Source of the DNA: Mangifera indica
Taxonomy: Eukaryota > Streptophyta > Magnoliopsida > Sapindales > Anacardiaceae
DNA length: 64,000 bases
Direction of reading: 5' to 3'
NCBI RefSeq assembly: GCF_011075055.1
Contig: NC_058154.1
Location: forward strand, 13,151,024-13,215,023
The notes under the pieces are model-generated. The model saw only the letters and a list, made by a program, of their open reading frames with translations, made no database searches and was not told the origin of the DNA. The position numbers were made by a program, and so were the translations under genes. Below, piece after piece: positions 11,746 through 25,961 of this stretch (position 1 is its first letter; every line of letters starts with the position of its first letter).

Positions 11746-14700
11746 TCAGATAAATGCAGTCCTTCCACCCCTACGACTGTGCCTGTCATATGCAATGTTG
11801 AATTTGTCCACCAACTCGTTCATTGTACTGCCAAAAATTAATAATAATAATATTAATAAATAATTAATCCATGCTCTAGAGCATGGATACAGAAGAAATA
11901 AATGTTTGTCAAAAAACCATTACGAGTAGACTCCAGTATGTTCACCCATTCCAAACATAGATAAAAGAACAAACATACCAGCTCCAATGTTCAGAGAGTC
12001 TTCGAAAGTACTTGGGTATAAATAAAGATGGTAAGTTCCATTCAACCACAAAACATAAATCTATAAGATAGCCAACTACATTAAGCAAAGTTACATGGCC
12101 AATTCAACCCTCCCAACTTCCAATGATCTTTTTCATTTGCACCACACTTATAATGGACATTAAAAGTTTGACTCTTTTCATCAGACGCAGATAAGGAGAG
12201 AAAGGTTAGTATCATACCTTGCACAGTTGGTGAACATAGCCAAGTAAGCAATCAACAGTGTATCGTTATATTCCTACAACAGAAAAAGGGGAATTTCATT
12301 AACCATCAATGATAAGATAACACATTAATCTTTATCATATTTCATACTTGCATAGTATTACAACTTAAAATCTTGAAAAAAATGTTAGTTAAAAAGAATC
12401 AAAGATAAATACAACGATACACAGATTTTCTCACATTTTATGTAACAAATGAAGAAATCACAATCCACAAGAAATATTAGGAAAGATTATACCAGACCAG
12501 AAATTGCAGAATTTCACCCTTTCACGAGGCCGATTGTACATGCCATTAAAGTTTCTACATAAGGGATTTAACCATCCTTGAAGTCACAAATTGAAACCCT
12601 TTACTACCATCATTAGAAACCTTATCTTCTCTAATTACCATTACCTTCATCACAATATAGTCAAGCCCAAGCTGCACCTATATATTTCATTGAAGCCACA
12701 GGTCTTCAATACCAACATGTTCTTTAAGGTTCTAATGTAGAATATTGCTGTCATTAATTGACATTACCACCATGTTATATCAGTTTTACCAAGTTAAACC
12801 TAAACCCTTACATCTGTAGAGCTATTGGCCATTTTGTTGGACTCTTTAAGGTTTGATGCTTGCTGTTCAGTCCCATAACATTGGGGGGTGTGGTGCTGAC
12901 TATGTGTGTGTGTGTGTGTGTGTTTTATTCTGGACTTCATGAATTCTAAGTGCCAACATAAAAAGCACTCTTGATTATAAGTTGTCTTCCATCGTTCATA
13001 AAATGATCTTCCTAGGGCACAAAACTGTTCTTTTGCAGGGCAGTAATTAGCAGCTTTATGAGGGTGCTCCAGGTAGACTATTATGCAAAAACCAAAAAAG
13101 GAAGAGATTGCACTCACCATCAAAAAATCATCTTGAAATTTTTCTGATTCAATGGCTGGCAATCTTCTCAGAAGGCTTGATACTTGCCTTAGCAAAGAAT
13201 TCTCACAAGGAATATCACCTGTGTTTAAACACAAAAAGCAATTAATGAACTGTGGCATTTTATCATCCATCTAATGGGTTGTTGAACGATAACTTTATTG
13301 AGAAGAAAAGTTTCACATTTCTGTTACAAAGGAATTATGCCTATATGCACTTGTCTAAACATATTTATACTACATTTAATAAGAGGGAATGAGAAAGAAA
13401 AAGTAGAGAACAAAGGAGAATCAACCTTTCTCCAGTTTGTTGGTTGATAGAATGAAGAGGAGAGTGAAGTTAATTGCCAATTTTTATGATTTAGTATCCT
13501 CCAAATAGGGAAGAGATGAGAATCATTATATGTTAATTTAGAGTCATTTGACCATTATATATAAACTTGTTTAAACTATCCATGACTACTGATATTTGTA
13601 ACTTCTAAGTATGATAAAAATAAATCCTTTCCTTCAATGAGATTAATTTTTTCCATGCCTAATCTGCTCGCCTAACTTAGTATTGTTATTTTTTGGTGGA
13701 TTTGGAGGCATGATATACCCCATATCCCCTCCCACTCATCATTCCTTCTGAATTAAAGAGGACAATTCGGTGCCCTCTATTCCTTTTTCCTTCCTTTATC
13801 CTATTTTATTCCAATCCAAAAGTACAGTCCCAGCTTAAGATGAGGTTAATGATATTCTATGTATTAATCCCTTTTGTATCATTGGCTCATGGATTGTTTG
13901 CTCTCTTACATTAACATAAATGGACTTCAAGCCTACAGAAATAATTTCATACCTTTCTGCATTGCAAGGAGATAGTGATGAAGTACCCTGATTCTGCTAT
14001 TAAGCATCTTGATAGCACTATGTATGCCAGTAAGGTGAGCAGCCACTGTAGACACAGAATATATTAACATTAACCACACATGAAATGAAAACTTGCTGAA
14101 AGAACATCTTTCCTTTTAGAAAAGGCACAGGAAAAATTCACTCACACTGAGTTGCTGCTGAACCTCCATCAGAGGGTTTTAAATGTGCAACATGATCAAC
14201 GGATATCCTTTCAGCTTCTACCGTCTTCAAATTGAAAACAGACAAGAAAACAATTCACTCAGCAGTAACTCTATATTTTCATAGGAAATAGGGTGCTAGA
14301 GTCGAATGGTTGAATTGTACCTCAATAGTATAGCTTGCACGAACAAAAATAAGCTGTGGAATCCCATCTATGACATGCAGCTCTGAGTATTTTTAACAAT
14401 CAACACCCATAGAAATAGAGCAATTAGCATGTGCAATATAAATCAACCATAACAAGATTGAATTTTGATCACGACACAGCTTTGTTACCGCTTTCGTATA
14501 TAGTGATAGGGAGATCCTTTTGGGCATGATTGATTGCAGGATTGAGAAGAACATAAACGGGGCTTTCATTGATATCCATCAACTGTTAAGCATGGCCTTA
14601 TTAAATTCGAAAAGCTAATAAACTAAACTCAAAGAAAATAAAATAAAACAAAACACACATTAACATACAGCTTTATGGATGTGCATATCAGATTCCTTCG

Positions 14701-15105
14701 CATCACTTCCTGTAGAGTACCATCCAAGTATATAAAAGTGCGGGAAAACCTTTTTATCTGTTAAAGTTAACAACACACAATCATAAACCCTAAATAAAAA
14801 AAAGTGTTTAAAAAAAAAAAAAAAGAAGGTTACATACAAAGCTCTTGCTTCTTCTCGAGGAAAGCACGGTCGAGGGAGTGAGTGAAAGAATCATAGAGAA
14901 GCTCAAAACTGTTGAAGATCTCAACGGTGCGTCCTCTTTGAATACCTATAACGCATCCGTAGACACGAGGCTGGATACTGTTGTTAGTAGTAACGGAAGA
15001 GGGAGGGTTCATCTGAGATTTTACTCTAGTGTAGTGATCCGAGATGTTTACTATAACCAGCGGATGTAGCTTGAATGTTAATCCACTGCTGGAAGATGAC
15101 GCCAT
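11746..15105 (-). CDS. CSN6: COP9 signalosome subunit 6 (CSN6), 9 exons
   Basis: Exons, in transcript order: 15105-14838, 14757-14669, 14582-14489, 14382-14321, 14224-14146, 14045-13953, 13218-13118, 12273-12218, 11827-11746. They join in frame to 307 residues (Arabidopsis CSN6A is ~317). All introns are GT-AG; the exon 5 donor is set at T|GTGAGT because only this keeps the frame. Landmarks: LTFKLHPLVIVNISDHYTR, RVYGCVIGIQRGRTVEIFNS, FYILGWYSTGSDAKESDMHI, LMDINESPVYVLLNPAINHA, LLRQVSSLLRRLPAIESEKF and a C-terminal RHSRRGGRTAFI. The N-terminal ~140 residues form the MPN- domain, which lacks the JAMM zinc ligands, so the subunit is structural. CSN6 pairs with CSN5 in the nuclear complex that removes NEDD8 from cullins. 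It is divergent from PEX5. Confidence 0.95.
12903..12923. repeat. (TG)n microsatellite in CSN6 intron 7
   Basis: About ten TG units lie in the 844-bp intron between exons 7 and 8. Confidence 0.9.
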
Positions 15106-15414
15106 TCCTCTCTCTTTCCCCCTTGCTCTTCGTCTCTGACTCTGAGTGACGCAGAGAGTCGGGGGATCGGGAATTCATATCATATGGGTTGGGCCTGGTA
15201 GGCCCAAGTTCATAATTTTTTTATTTATCTGCAAGTGAACCGAGTGGAATGGAGTGATAAATTAATTATTTTATATAAATACAAATAAATATAAGAGATT
15301 GAATAGTGGCAGGCAAGGCAGCCGCTCTTCTCCAGCAGACCCAGCTTTCTCCATAATTGAATTCATAAAATAAAAATAAAATTTAGTATAAGAAGAATAA
15401 CAAATTAAAGAGTC
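15106..15414. promoter_or_regulatory. Bidirectional promoter between CSN6 and PEX5
   Basis: The two start codons are 309 bp apart in divergent orientation. The interval contains TTGGGCC (15189-15195) and its exact inverted copy GGCCCAA (15201-15207), five bases apart. TGGGCC/Y matches the plant 'site II' element bound by TCP-type factors in promoters of housekeeping and proliferation genes. TATA-like AT-rich DNA lies at 15260-15290 on the PEX5 side. Shared control of both genes is inferred. Confidence 0.65.
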
Positions 15415-18400
15415 ATGGCGATGCGTGAGCTTGTTACAGGTGGAGCTGCTTGTGCTGCTTCTGGATCTTCTTCTTCTTCTTCTAATCCTCTTGGTGCTCT
15501 CGCCAACGCTCTTATCGGCACTTCTTCTAAGACTCAGGTCTTCTTTCTTCTTATAACTCAATTTTTTTGTTGATTTTTCACTTTTTTCGTATAATATCGT
15601 TCCCCAAATTGTTGGTCGAGAAACTGAATTATGATTGTTTGATTGAATTTGATGTAAATTTAAGCATATATATCATCATCATCATAATAATAATGAACAG
15701 GAGAGGCTGAAAGAGATACCTACAGCCACACCAACAACTTCCGATTCTCAGTTCTACTCTGAAACCAGTAACCATTTCACAGCGCTTCCTGGTTCTGAGT
15801 TTGACCACCAACTTCTGCAACCTAATGCTCAGGTTCCTTCTTCTTGATAATTCTAGTTATTATTACTTCAAAATTATCTTTTTTAATTTTAATTTTAATT
15901 TTTATTTATGCACTTATGAGTTTCTTGTTGGTATTGTCTTAGGTCTCAGAATTTCTTGGTGGCTTCCGCTCGGGTAATCATAATGGATTTTCAGATGTTT
16001 GGAATGAGATTCAGCTTCAATCTCAACCTTCCTTCGAGAATTTTCCTCCTCCTCCTCCTCCTCAGCTTCAACCTACTTTGGAGGGTATGCACTTCTTTGG
16101 AAATCTTATTTAGAATGGAAATGTATTCCTTTTTGTTGGATAATAATGGCTTTTGGATGCTTCTTGCTCTTTTACCTTTGTGCAGGACCGCCGCAAAGAG
16201 TGTTATCAAGTTTTCTGCATTCCTTTGTTGAGAGTAGTCGTGGTGGTGTTCCTTTTCGTCCTACTTCGCTTCCACTATTAGGTTTATCTGAAGGCGACAA
16301 GCAGTGCATACGTGATCGTAGCAGCATTATGGCTCGCCATTTTTTTGCTGATAAGAGTGAAGATTTTATCAATGCTCAGGTTGTCTTCTTAGTTTTAATT
16401 TAACCTTCAATTGATTTGCTTAACACTAATCTACCTTTCTTTTTGATGTGGTTCTCTGTACTGAACCTAGAATTGGCTATATTTGCACAGACAACCTGAT
16501 TTTTCTAGCTTTGCCATTTTCCTTACTGCTGAGAACTATATATTTTCATGAGAATTGAATATGAGAATTTTGGTAATTTTGAACTCTCAAATTTGAAAGA
16601 TTTTGTTGCCTCTTTCTAATTGAATTTGGATGCCCAAATTGTGTTATTTTTTTCCAGGTAAATTCATTATTGTCTTCTTTAGAGATTGACAGCGATGCCC
16701 GTGTTAAGGGACCTTTGCCTGGTAGGTATCGTGAGCTGGAAGATTATTGGAATGAATCCCAAGGTATGCTTAAACCTGGTCCTCAACCTGCCGATGGATG
16801 GGTTGCTGAATATAGCCAGCACAGAGCAGCACATGACAATCCTAATGCTTGGGCTCACTCATTTGAACAACAACATGGTGTGAATGGGTGGGCATCTGAA
16901 TTTGAGCAAGTAAGCATCATAGTTAGCATCTACAATTTGCATAATATGTTTATGTATTCTTGTTGTCGGTAGTATCAATTTACTTAAACATGTTACTCCA
17001 TCATCTTGGAGCTTTTGATGCTTATATCTGTTAATGGTGGAGTTGCCAGCTACCAAGCATCAATGCCAAAACATGAAGACACCCTAAACCTTGCTGGGTG
17101 TCCTCATTTTTAGGTGTTGCTTTTCAGATATTGAATGTTCTTGTTTGCACTTAATAGTTTAATCTTGCATCTTTGATTTTACTTTTTACCCCCTTAGTCA
17201 ATAAATCACTGCCTTACTATTTCTTTTATAACTTTTTCTTGTTTGGTTAAACTAATGACATTGCCTTGGTATTACTTATTTTATTTGTTTATTTATTTAT
17301 TGTGTTGTTGTTGACGATGTTGTTCTCTAATTCTTCTTAATTGGTTCTAGGAACAATCTCAGTTGGCATCAGTAGATCAATTGAGAGGTGTGAATATTTC
17401 GAATGCGATGGAGCAAACTCGTATGCTTGCACATACACTTGCTCAAAATAATGATCCTAAATTTCAGGTTTATATACTTTATCATGACTTAAGATTTCCA
17501 TATGAAGTGCTTGTCTCAATGTTTTCCCACTTGATTGCCATGGTCTGGTGTAAGTTAGTTCTATAATTGGTACTGCTCTGGTGGATGTTACTGTCATTTG
17601 ATGGATATATTCCTCTGAGCAATGTACCTTTCAGAAGTTTAGGATAGTAAATTAGTTCCATTCACATTAAGATCCCCAACTCTTTGTTAGAAGGCCAGTA
17701 GTTGTTGTGAATGATGACTTTATCTTTGTTCCTGACAAAGTTACTGTAGGATGGGCTTTTTGGCTGGGTCTCTGTGTTGAGATCAATGGTCAAGAATATT
17801 AAGTTGTACTATGAACTGAATACAAGAATTTGAAGTACCTTCCAAAGGCTAATTCTTTACATTGTCTAGAAGATGCAAGAACTGATGTGAAGAAACTATC
17901 ATTTGACATTGCCCATCTTGATGTGTAGTATTTTAAAGAAAGTCTGTCATCTTCTTGTCACCTCTTCCTTCATCATTCTAGGGCCTTCAAATTTATGGCT
18001 TTTCCATGTTCTTTTGATCCTCTACATATAGAGAATGATTTTGCAATTTGGGCAGGGAAAGAGGCTACATCTCTTTGGAGATGTATGATTTAAGCTATTC
18101 TTTGGGTTGTATGGAAAGAAACAAATAATCATGTTTTTGGTGGGGAAGGAGGCAATGATGGTGGCTTTTGGGACAATAGTTTGATTTTTTGTCTCTGTGG
18201 TTTTCAGTTTCAAGACTGTTTTTTTTTTCCTTTTGGCGTCCCAATTAACAAGTTTCGGGCTAGTTTTGTGTCGTATCAATAGCTATGATGTGTGTATGCA
18301 ATTTTTTTGCTTTCATATTAGATACCAATGATACTTTTGGGGGGCATGCAGAATTCAAAGTTTCTTCAATTTGTGTCAAGGATGAGTCGGGGTGAACTTA

Positions 18401-21400
18401 TTATTGATGATAATCAAGTCAAAGCAGCTCCGATGTCTGCTCCTGGGGATTGGGCAGTTGAATACCAACAACAGTATGATGGGGGTCCAGATTGGGCTAG
18501 AGAATTTAAACACAATGATGTAAGTGTAGAATCAGTTGAAGAATGATGCACCCATTTATTGTTAAATTCTTATAGTGATATTTTGGCTAATAAATAAAGA
18601 TATATTGGCTCACATTTGTGTGTGTGATGTATCTATTTGTCTGTTTAGTGTTCATCTTAGTACTAAAAGGTATGGTTGGGATGCCCTATAAATCTTTTTG
18701 CTGTTTATATTCTTCTTGCTTGATATTTGGTATGCTTTGTGTGCTGAAACTGCATTACATGAACCTCTAAGTTGAAGTAACGACTTATAAAGTAGAATAC
18801 AATGTTGTATCATTGTTTTAGTTATGCTTATTTTATTTTTGGGTTAAACCAGGTCTGACTGATGTTGATGTACCCAGATCTATTTTTATAGAGTTTCTTA
18901 TGATAATTGTGCTTTATGTTCTCTCAAAGCTTTGAATTAAATAAATCTTTAGTTTTTTTCTACAAAAAAGCAGATATTTATTTTGGTTGCTTTTTGTTTT
19001 CCCTTGGAGCTAAACAGTGGGTGGATGAGTTTGCTGTGGAACAAGAGCAGCATGGTACAGTTGACGATCAGTGGGTCAATGAATTCTCCAAATTGCATGT
19101 TAATGATTGGGTGGAAGAATTTGGGCAGCAAGTTGGTGATGCTTCTCTAGGGGATACTTCGGCTGATAGTTGGGTGAATGCATATGATGAGTAAGTCTAG
19201 TATATGTGCTTTTATTCCTTTTGGACAACTAGTGAATTGTACAGATTGATAGTCACATCTTCCTTAATGTGTTTAATGGATTGTTTCCAGAATATGTCTT
19301 CTTTGAATTGTGGCTTGACTTGTAAGTGTAAGCTTGTAGGTAAAAGTGCAACCATAGTATTTAAATGTAAAATGCTATAACCTCAAACACTGCAGTAAAG
19401 ACATAAATTATAGCTTTTTTTAATTATAACAGGAAGATTTGGACACATGACCTTTTAATTGATTTATCTTTGATACTATATTAGAACACTATTAAACCTG
19501 AATGTCTAACCTTACAACTTGGAGCTTAACTGTCAAATTTCAACTCCTGACCTATTATAGTAAGTCATTAACTGGTAGGTTTCCCTTCCACTGAATATCA
19601 GTAATTTGAGGCTTTTTCTGAGTTGACTAATTCTGATCTATACTTATTTAAATGGTTCAGACTTCAAATGATTGTCCATCTGACAATGTAATCTCAGAGT
19701 TGGAACTTTTATCTTTTTCATTGTTTTTCTTCAATGGTTTGATTTCCAAGCTCAGTAATTTGAAATCATAGCTGGTATTAAATTGTAGTTTCTTAAACGA
19801 GCAAGTGGCTACCAAGCAGTGGTCAGATGCTTCAAGGCGGGTCTACGTCTTTTCAGATATGAATCCTTATGTTGGTCATCCTAACCCTTTAAAAGAAGGC
19901 CAAGAGCTGTTCCGCAAAGGGCTTTTGAGTGAAGCAGTACTTGCTCTAGAGGCTGAAGTTTTGAAAAACCCTGACAATGCTGAAGGTTGGAGGTTACTTG
20001 GAATAGCGCATGCAGAGAATGATGATGATCAACAGGTTATTCAACGTTCATGAATTTTTTATTTCCTTTGGATGATACAAACAACTATCTATAGCATCCA
20101 TATTGATTGTTTTGAGCCATTTTACTTGTGTGAAGTTTTTCATGTCCCTTTTTTGTTGCCAGAAAAAAAAAAATCAAGTGTGAGATTTTTGAAACTTAAT
20201 ATGCCTTGTTCAAAGATGAATGCTGGAATTAAATGAGAACAATCTACCTTTTCTATATTTCTGTCAACCCACCCCTCCAGTTGTCTTTTTACAAAAATAA
20301 GTTTTTGCTATTAAGCCTATCCAATGAAACATGGAATGAGTCGAGACTGTTGAAAAGTTTTACAAGAAATTAGAGATTGCTTACTTTGCAAGAAATTAGC
20401 TTCAGCTTATATATTTGATCTTGGTTGTGGTTGGTGGTTATCTGCTCACCTAAGTTTTTCTTCATGAGGACCCTTGGCATAAGTTTGAACTTTGCTATTT
20501 TGCCCTGAGTTTACTTAGAGTTAGAACATAATAAATGACCGCTACTTGTGCAGGCTATTGCTGCAATGATGCGTGCACAGGAAGCTGATCCTACAAATCT
20601 GGAAGTGCTTCTTGCTCTTGGTGTGAGTCATACAAATGGTTGGTAATTGTTCCTCTGCATATTTACTGCACTTAAATCATATAAGCTTATTATTACCAGT
20701 ACTTTCTTCAGTCATGATGCTTTATGTTAATTACCTTATGAGATTCTGTTGTTACATATAGCCTGATTTTATAGGTATAAAGAAATCTTTTTGACACCAA
20801 GCACCTAGAGTGGTATGGTAAAATAAAAACTTTGAATTAATAATAATCATATTCAAAAACTTAGTTGCGTATCAAAATTGCAGAGTTGGAACAGGCTGCT
20901 GCATTGAAATACTTGTATGGATGGCTGCATCATCATCCAAAATATGGAACACTGGCCACTCCAGAGCTTCCTGATTCTTTGTATTATGCTGATGTGAGTA
21001 TTCTTTTTTTCTTTGGCAGTATGAATAACTTCTTTTATCACTCAGCTGACTGAACACACTGTAATAGGTAGTGCTTTCTGGAGAATGTCCCACCTCCTCC
21101 TTGGATATATTATAGTCCATTAGATCCTTTGCAGCCCTATGAAGTTAAAAGTAGAACCTTTGTAGTGAAATCCTGATAAACATGAGAGTTTTCACTGTAG
21201 TTTGTGTTAAATAAGTGAAACTAACTGGCAAAGTTTCAAACTCTCTCACCATTGAGGTATCTGATACCTTGACAAATATGCTGGGTTATAGTTTTCAGTT
21301 CATATGCAACACACATCTAAACCACTTAATATTATTTTAGTGTAGAACAATGGTGCATACCTTTTGGCAAAATTTATCGGTGACCACAAAATTCATTATG

Positions 21401-22890
21401 GACGATATAGCTCAAAGTTTCCTTGTTATATCAATTTATTTATGTGATATGCAGGTTTCTAGGTTATTCATTGAAGCCTCCCGTGTGTCACCTGATGATG
21501 CTGACATACACATAGTACTTGGTGTCTTGTACAACTTGTCCAGAGAGTATGACAAAGCCATTGAGTCCTTCCAGACAGCTTTGAAACTCAGGCCACAAGA
21601 TTACTCTCTTTGGAACAAACTCGGTGCAACACAAGCCAATAGTGTTCAGAGTGCTGATGCAATATTGGCGTATCAACAGGTAAGCCCTGCAATTAGCCCA
21701 TCAGTCTAAACATCTGTGAGATTTTATTCCTACTATTTTGTCTCATATTTGCATTTGAACTTAGTTCTGGTATTAGGATGCAAAGGGTTGAAGATGTTGT
21801 AGGGATAGTGTGGAAGAGCTGTCAGTGGACTTAAACTTTTTAGGCTTTCTTGAATTGGAGCCTGTCAATATAGTTAGTCCTTGAAAACCCACTGGAGTCT
21901 ATTTTAGTTTCTTTGATTGCATATAACTTCTTTCGAAAAACATATTAATGTTAGAATTCCTTTTGTTGGTCACTTGTAATTAGAGTTTTGTTGCACATGT
22001 ACTTCATTGTATTTTAAACAGTTTGTTCAGCTGTGTTAAGTGTTTACTGTCTTTTCAAAATCTGTTTTTTTTTTTTGGGTAATTATTGAGGAAACGTTTT
22101 AACTCGTGGGATGCTTCATTTGGGTTACTGTGTATTTTTCAAAAATGTTATTCTAGGTTAGTTTGCATTATCTGTTGTAAAAAATTGTTGGAAACCATAC
22201 GTCTGAAAGTCTGGTTTCTCCCCCATCTCCTTGCAGTACTTTATGTTAATATCACAAGCAATAACCTGTTGGTGTTTGAGGAATTTTATATCAAGATTTA
22301 TCTGTTTCATGAATCATTCATAATTTCATTGTCTTTGTTCTTATGCAAGAATTAAATTAAGAATTGTATTTTCTACTGAGACATTTTTCCCTCTTTACCT
22401 GGGACCTTTCCTTTTGAGACTTGATTCTGATATTTTATTTTTTGGTTTATCTCTTTGATTCCAGGCACTAGATTTAAAGCCTAACTATGTTCGTGCGTGG
22501 GCAAATATGGGTGTTAGTTATGCAAACCAGGTCTGTTGATTTATTTATTGTAAGGACATCAGAATCATGAATTGCTGACATGCAGAAACATATCTTTCAT
22601 ATAGGGTATGTATGAGGATTCAATTCGTTACTATGTTCGGGCACTAGCAATGAATCCCAAGTCGGATAATGCCTGGAAATATTTGAGTATTTCTTTAAGG
22701 TACTTTGGTCAAATCAAAGAAGTGTGTTTTTTGAAACTAATATGGTCAGCTGGTGTATATCCATTCAATCACAGCTTCCATCTAATATCATGTTTTATTG
22801 TTTTGTTGCAGTTCTGCTTCTAGGAATGACATGCTGGAAGCTTGCAATTTGCGTAATCTTGATGTCCTCCAAAAGGAGTTTCCCCTGTAA
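15415..22890 (+). CDS. PEX5: Peroxisomal targeting signal 1 receptor PEX5, 15 exons
   Basis: Exons: 15415-15537, 15701-15832, 15943-16084, 16186-16379, 16658-16909, 17351-17467, 18352-18519, 19018-19190, 19789-20035, 20554-20638, 20884-20993, 21455-21679, 22465-22530, 22605-22699, 22812-22890. They join in frame to 735 residues (Arabidopsis PEX5 is 728). The N-terminus has the conserved Cys13, which is ubiquitinated during receptor recycling. Nine WxxxF/Y motifs for PEX14/PEX13 docking begin at W245, W262, W275, W354, W368, W377, W395, W407 and W428. The C-terminal TPR domain (about residues 470-715) binds the SKL-type PTS1; landmarks are NAEGWRLLGIAHAENDDDQQ, VLGVLYNLSREYDKAIESFQ and SLWNKLGATQANSVQSADAI. 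The protein ends LQKEFPL. The exon 9 acceptor at 19788 was chosen because it alone yields DFLNEQ in frame. All introns are GT-AG. It cycles between cytosol and peroxisome membrane. Confidence 0.97.
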
Positions 22891-23056
22891 TTGTTTAATT
22901 GATTGGTTTGTTGAATCCTAGGAGAAATTCTGGCATCATTTTGGTGAACAGCCCTGCGGGAGTATGGAGAGCTAGTGGAAGATGAAAAAACGTGGCCAGG
23001 AGTATTTTTCAAAATGTAACAAGTATATCCTGCTTGGGAGGTATATTTTAGTCCTT

Positions 23057-23062
23057 AATAAA
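23057..23062 (+). terminator. Polyadenylation signal of PEX5
   Basis: AATAAA lies 167 bp after the PEX5 stop codon; the surrounding 3' UTR is T-rich. Confidence 0.5.
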
Positions 23063-23335
23063 AGCATGAAAAAGTAATGCTGTGTTGTGGAACTGGTTGG
23101 AAAAGAGATCAAAGTAGGCCATCTTGCAACTCATACATAGATGTTGTATTGAATATATGATCAATAAAACAAGTTAATGTTTCAGATTTAGAAACATGGA
23201 TCCGTCTACTTGTGTGTGGATATTTCACATAAGGGAGGAAGAAAAGTGACTATCTCCGGCACAATACGGTGATAAATATTCAGCATTTTGAAACCTGTAA
23301 ACCCAAAGTACTTTTAGCAAAAAATAAACTCTCAC

Positions 23336-23604
23336 TAGTGGTGGATTCAAGCATATCTGAGTTTGCACAAGGATTCATTCAAGTTCAATTTGAATCTAAA
23401 AGGATTAATTTAAGATTAAGTCAAATTTGTTTAATTGATGAACAGTGATATCGGAGAAGAATAATAAGAATATTAGGTGAGCTAAGCTCTAGTACAGCGA
23501 CGTTAGAGAGATGCTGATCTCAAGCTGATAGTTTGAAGCTTCAATTTGAGCTCAAATTTGTTTGAACCGGTCAACAATCTAAACTTTTGCTATTGTCCAC
23601 CCTA
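23336..23604. repeat. Possible degenerate TIR (hAT-like) element
   Basis: The ends TAGTGGTGGA and GTCCACCCTA are imperfect inverted repeats (8 of 10), and the interior has alternating CAAATTTG/TTCAATTTGAA motifs like the other AT-rich elements in this window. No convincing target-site duplication was found. Confidence 0.3.
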
Positions 23605-24663
23605 GTGAAAACCCATATTTTTTAATTGAAGTACGTTAATTAATATTTGAATTGGAGCCTAGATTTGGCAGTTTAAGTGAGTAAAGAGTGGACAAACATT
23701 ATCTTGTCGTAGAAAAGAGTTTTCACCCAAACTTAAAATACGTGGAAGAATCTGATTTTTGACTCATGTTGTACGTTATAGGGCGTTTTATTGTACGCGT
23801 TGTTGGGTTTGGGTTGCATAATCTTATATATATCTGGCTGATTTGACGGCACCATGCTGTGTTTATCAACCATCACTCAATCCACAATTTTTACCTTCAA
23901 CTGATTAACTCTCACATGTAATAAATTTCCAACACCACACAGGGAACAAGACTTGAATGCTCATATAAAATTTACCAAAAAAGATTCAAGTATACGCATG
24001 GATGTGTTGTATGCCATACAGAAATGATGCACAGAATAATTCACAATGAATAACTTGACTCTGATAAATAGATTCTTATAAAATTTATCTATATTTTGAT
24101 GTCATTTAATGTATGGACTTAAATAATTAAGTGGCGTTAGATTAGTACCAGTAGTACAAAAAATGATTGATTGGAATAGTTGATGACCAATTGTGGTTGG
24201 TCAGTTCCTACTGATCCTGGAATAGTCTTCTTTGTGGCACACACATAATCAAAAGCAAAATAATAATATATACATGTATATATGTTCATGCATAGAGTAA
24301 AGCAAATAAAACGTAAAGACTGAAGAGTGGAGTTGCTGATGAGAAGCATTAAAGAGATGAGGAAGATACCCACTACACATAAACAAATTATAAGCTACAA
24401 GGAATATCCTTATCCTAGCATTATGAACACCATTTTTAATGATAAAAATAATGCACCACAAATTGATGTATCATAGCAATAATTGCAAAGGGGTGTATGT
24501 GTATAGAATTCTATGACAAAAGCTGAGTCTCGTCCAAGAGGAAAGGTTACGTCTGAATGAGTTGGATTGATATAATTTCTGTCAAACCGTGCGTGCACAA
24601 ACCCTAGATAGCCCACATCAACGCCCAACACGCAAGCTAAAGCTAAACTTTGTGATATGTCAT

Positions 24664-24688
24664 CCCTTCCCTTCCCTTCCCTTCCCTT
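24664..24688. repeat. (CCCTT)n pentanucleotide run
   Basis: About five CCCTT units in tandem, followed by a T/G-rich stretch. Confidence 0.85.
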
Positions 24689-25961
24689 TGTGTTATGACC
24701 ATCTTATCAATGTCAGCATGTTGAAACCTAAAAGCTTTAATTATTGTGGCATGTCTTATCATATCATCTATCTTTCTCTCCTTGCATCACTTTCAACTCA
24801 TTTCATTACCCTTTCAACACAGCACTACAACTTATGCATATAAACTTGATCATAATATATATATATATATATATTTATTTATTTATAAAACAGTAGCTAG
24901 CTCTTGTATATGCGTATAAAACAGTTTATTATATGAACGAGGAGCTAGCTAGCCATTGGGAAACCAGTTTGTGTTGTGTGGTCCTTGAAAATCCAGAGCA
25001 CGAGAGATCCCCAGCAGAAGAGGGTTTCCATATGCATGGTGGTAGAGGAGGCAAGTTAGGCATGAAAAATGCATAGTTTGAGCATTTTGATACTTTTGTT
25101 GAGGGGACAAACGGCAGAAATTAGGGTAATAAATGGTGTAATATGAAAGACAGCAACAGGCATATAAGGATGCTTAGTGCAGAAAACAAGAACCCTCATG
25201 CGTCCCTTCTTGAAAGCACACCATTAAAGGAGACAAAGGAATTTTGGGGAACAATGGCGCAACACTAATTGATATTATTACTTTAGTATGAGAGAGAAAA
25301 AGGAGGATAAGATAGCATTTTAAACAAGCAAGTGAAGCATCATTACCATTATATTATTATTGAAACAAATATGAACAAAACAAGCAACAGTCTAGAGGAA
25401 AATGGTGCTTCAAACTTTAAATGGAATATAAATATTTAAATATTTTAATTAAGATGATTGATCATGTTACACTTCACTTCGCACTTGTTACAGAAATATT
25501 AATTAAGAAAATGGCTATACTATAAAAGAGAGAAATTTAAGGAGTCAAGGGGAAACAAATAAAGTGTCAACGTACCCGACTATAAAATTATAGAGCAACA
25601 TTCAGTTTCATCTCCCCGAGAAAGAACCAACTGAAGGTGCACGGTGAAGCTACCCACCTTGGCTGCCTCTGAAGCTACTGTTTTCATTTTCTACCAAAAA
25701 GATTTCATGCAACGTACAGAGATTCACGAGCATGCATAAGTTAACATAGCAGATTCATCAGTGAGAAAGAGGTTTGGACTCGTGTGGATCTCGACATGGG
25801 ATTTCATGTTTCTGGGTTGGGTACAATGTTAAGCAAATACAGATGAAAAAAGGGCCTCAAGCATATATATCTATATTCCCCTTTTTCTTTATTTTAATAT
25901 CAATTACTTCTTGTGGGTGTTTAGTCATAATCATAACATATATATATCTAGATTAATTATA

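Larger units (their letters stand above)
22891..25961. other. PEX5 3' UTR and intergenic region
   Basis: The first ~300 bp are PEX5 3' UTR with AATAAA at 23057-23062 and a second AATAAA-like site near 23161. Beyond this the DNA is AT-rich, with a possible TIR element (23336-23604), a (CCCTT)n run (24664-24688) and TA runs near 24858. No coding frame with a recognisable domain was found. The part next to 25961 lies downstream of the LAS gene; in Arabidopsis a 3' enhancer of LAS is known, so regulatory DNA could lie here, but nothing in the sequence proves it. Confidence 0.5.
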
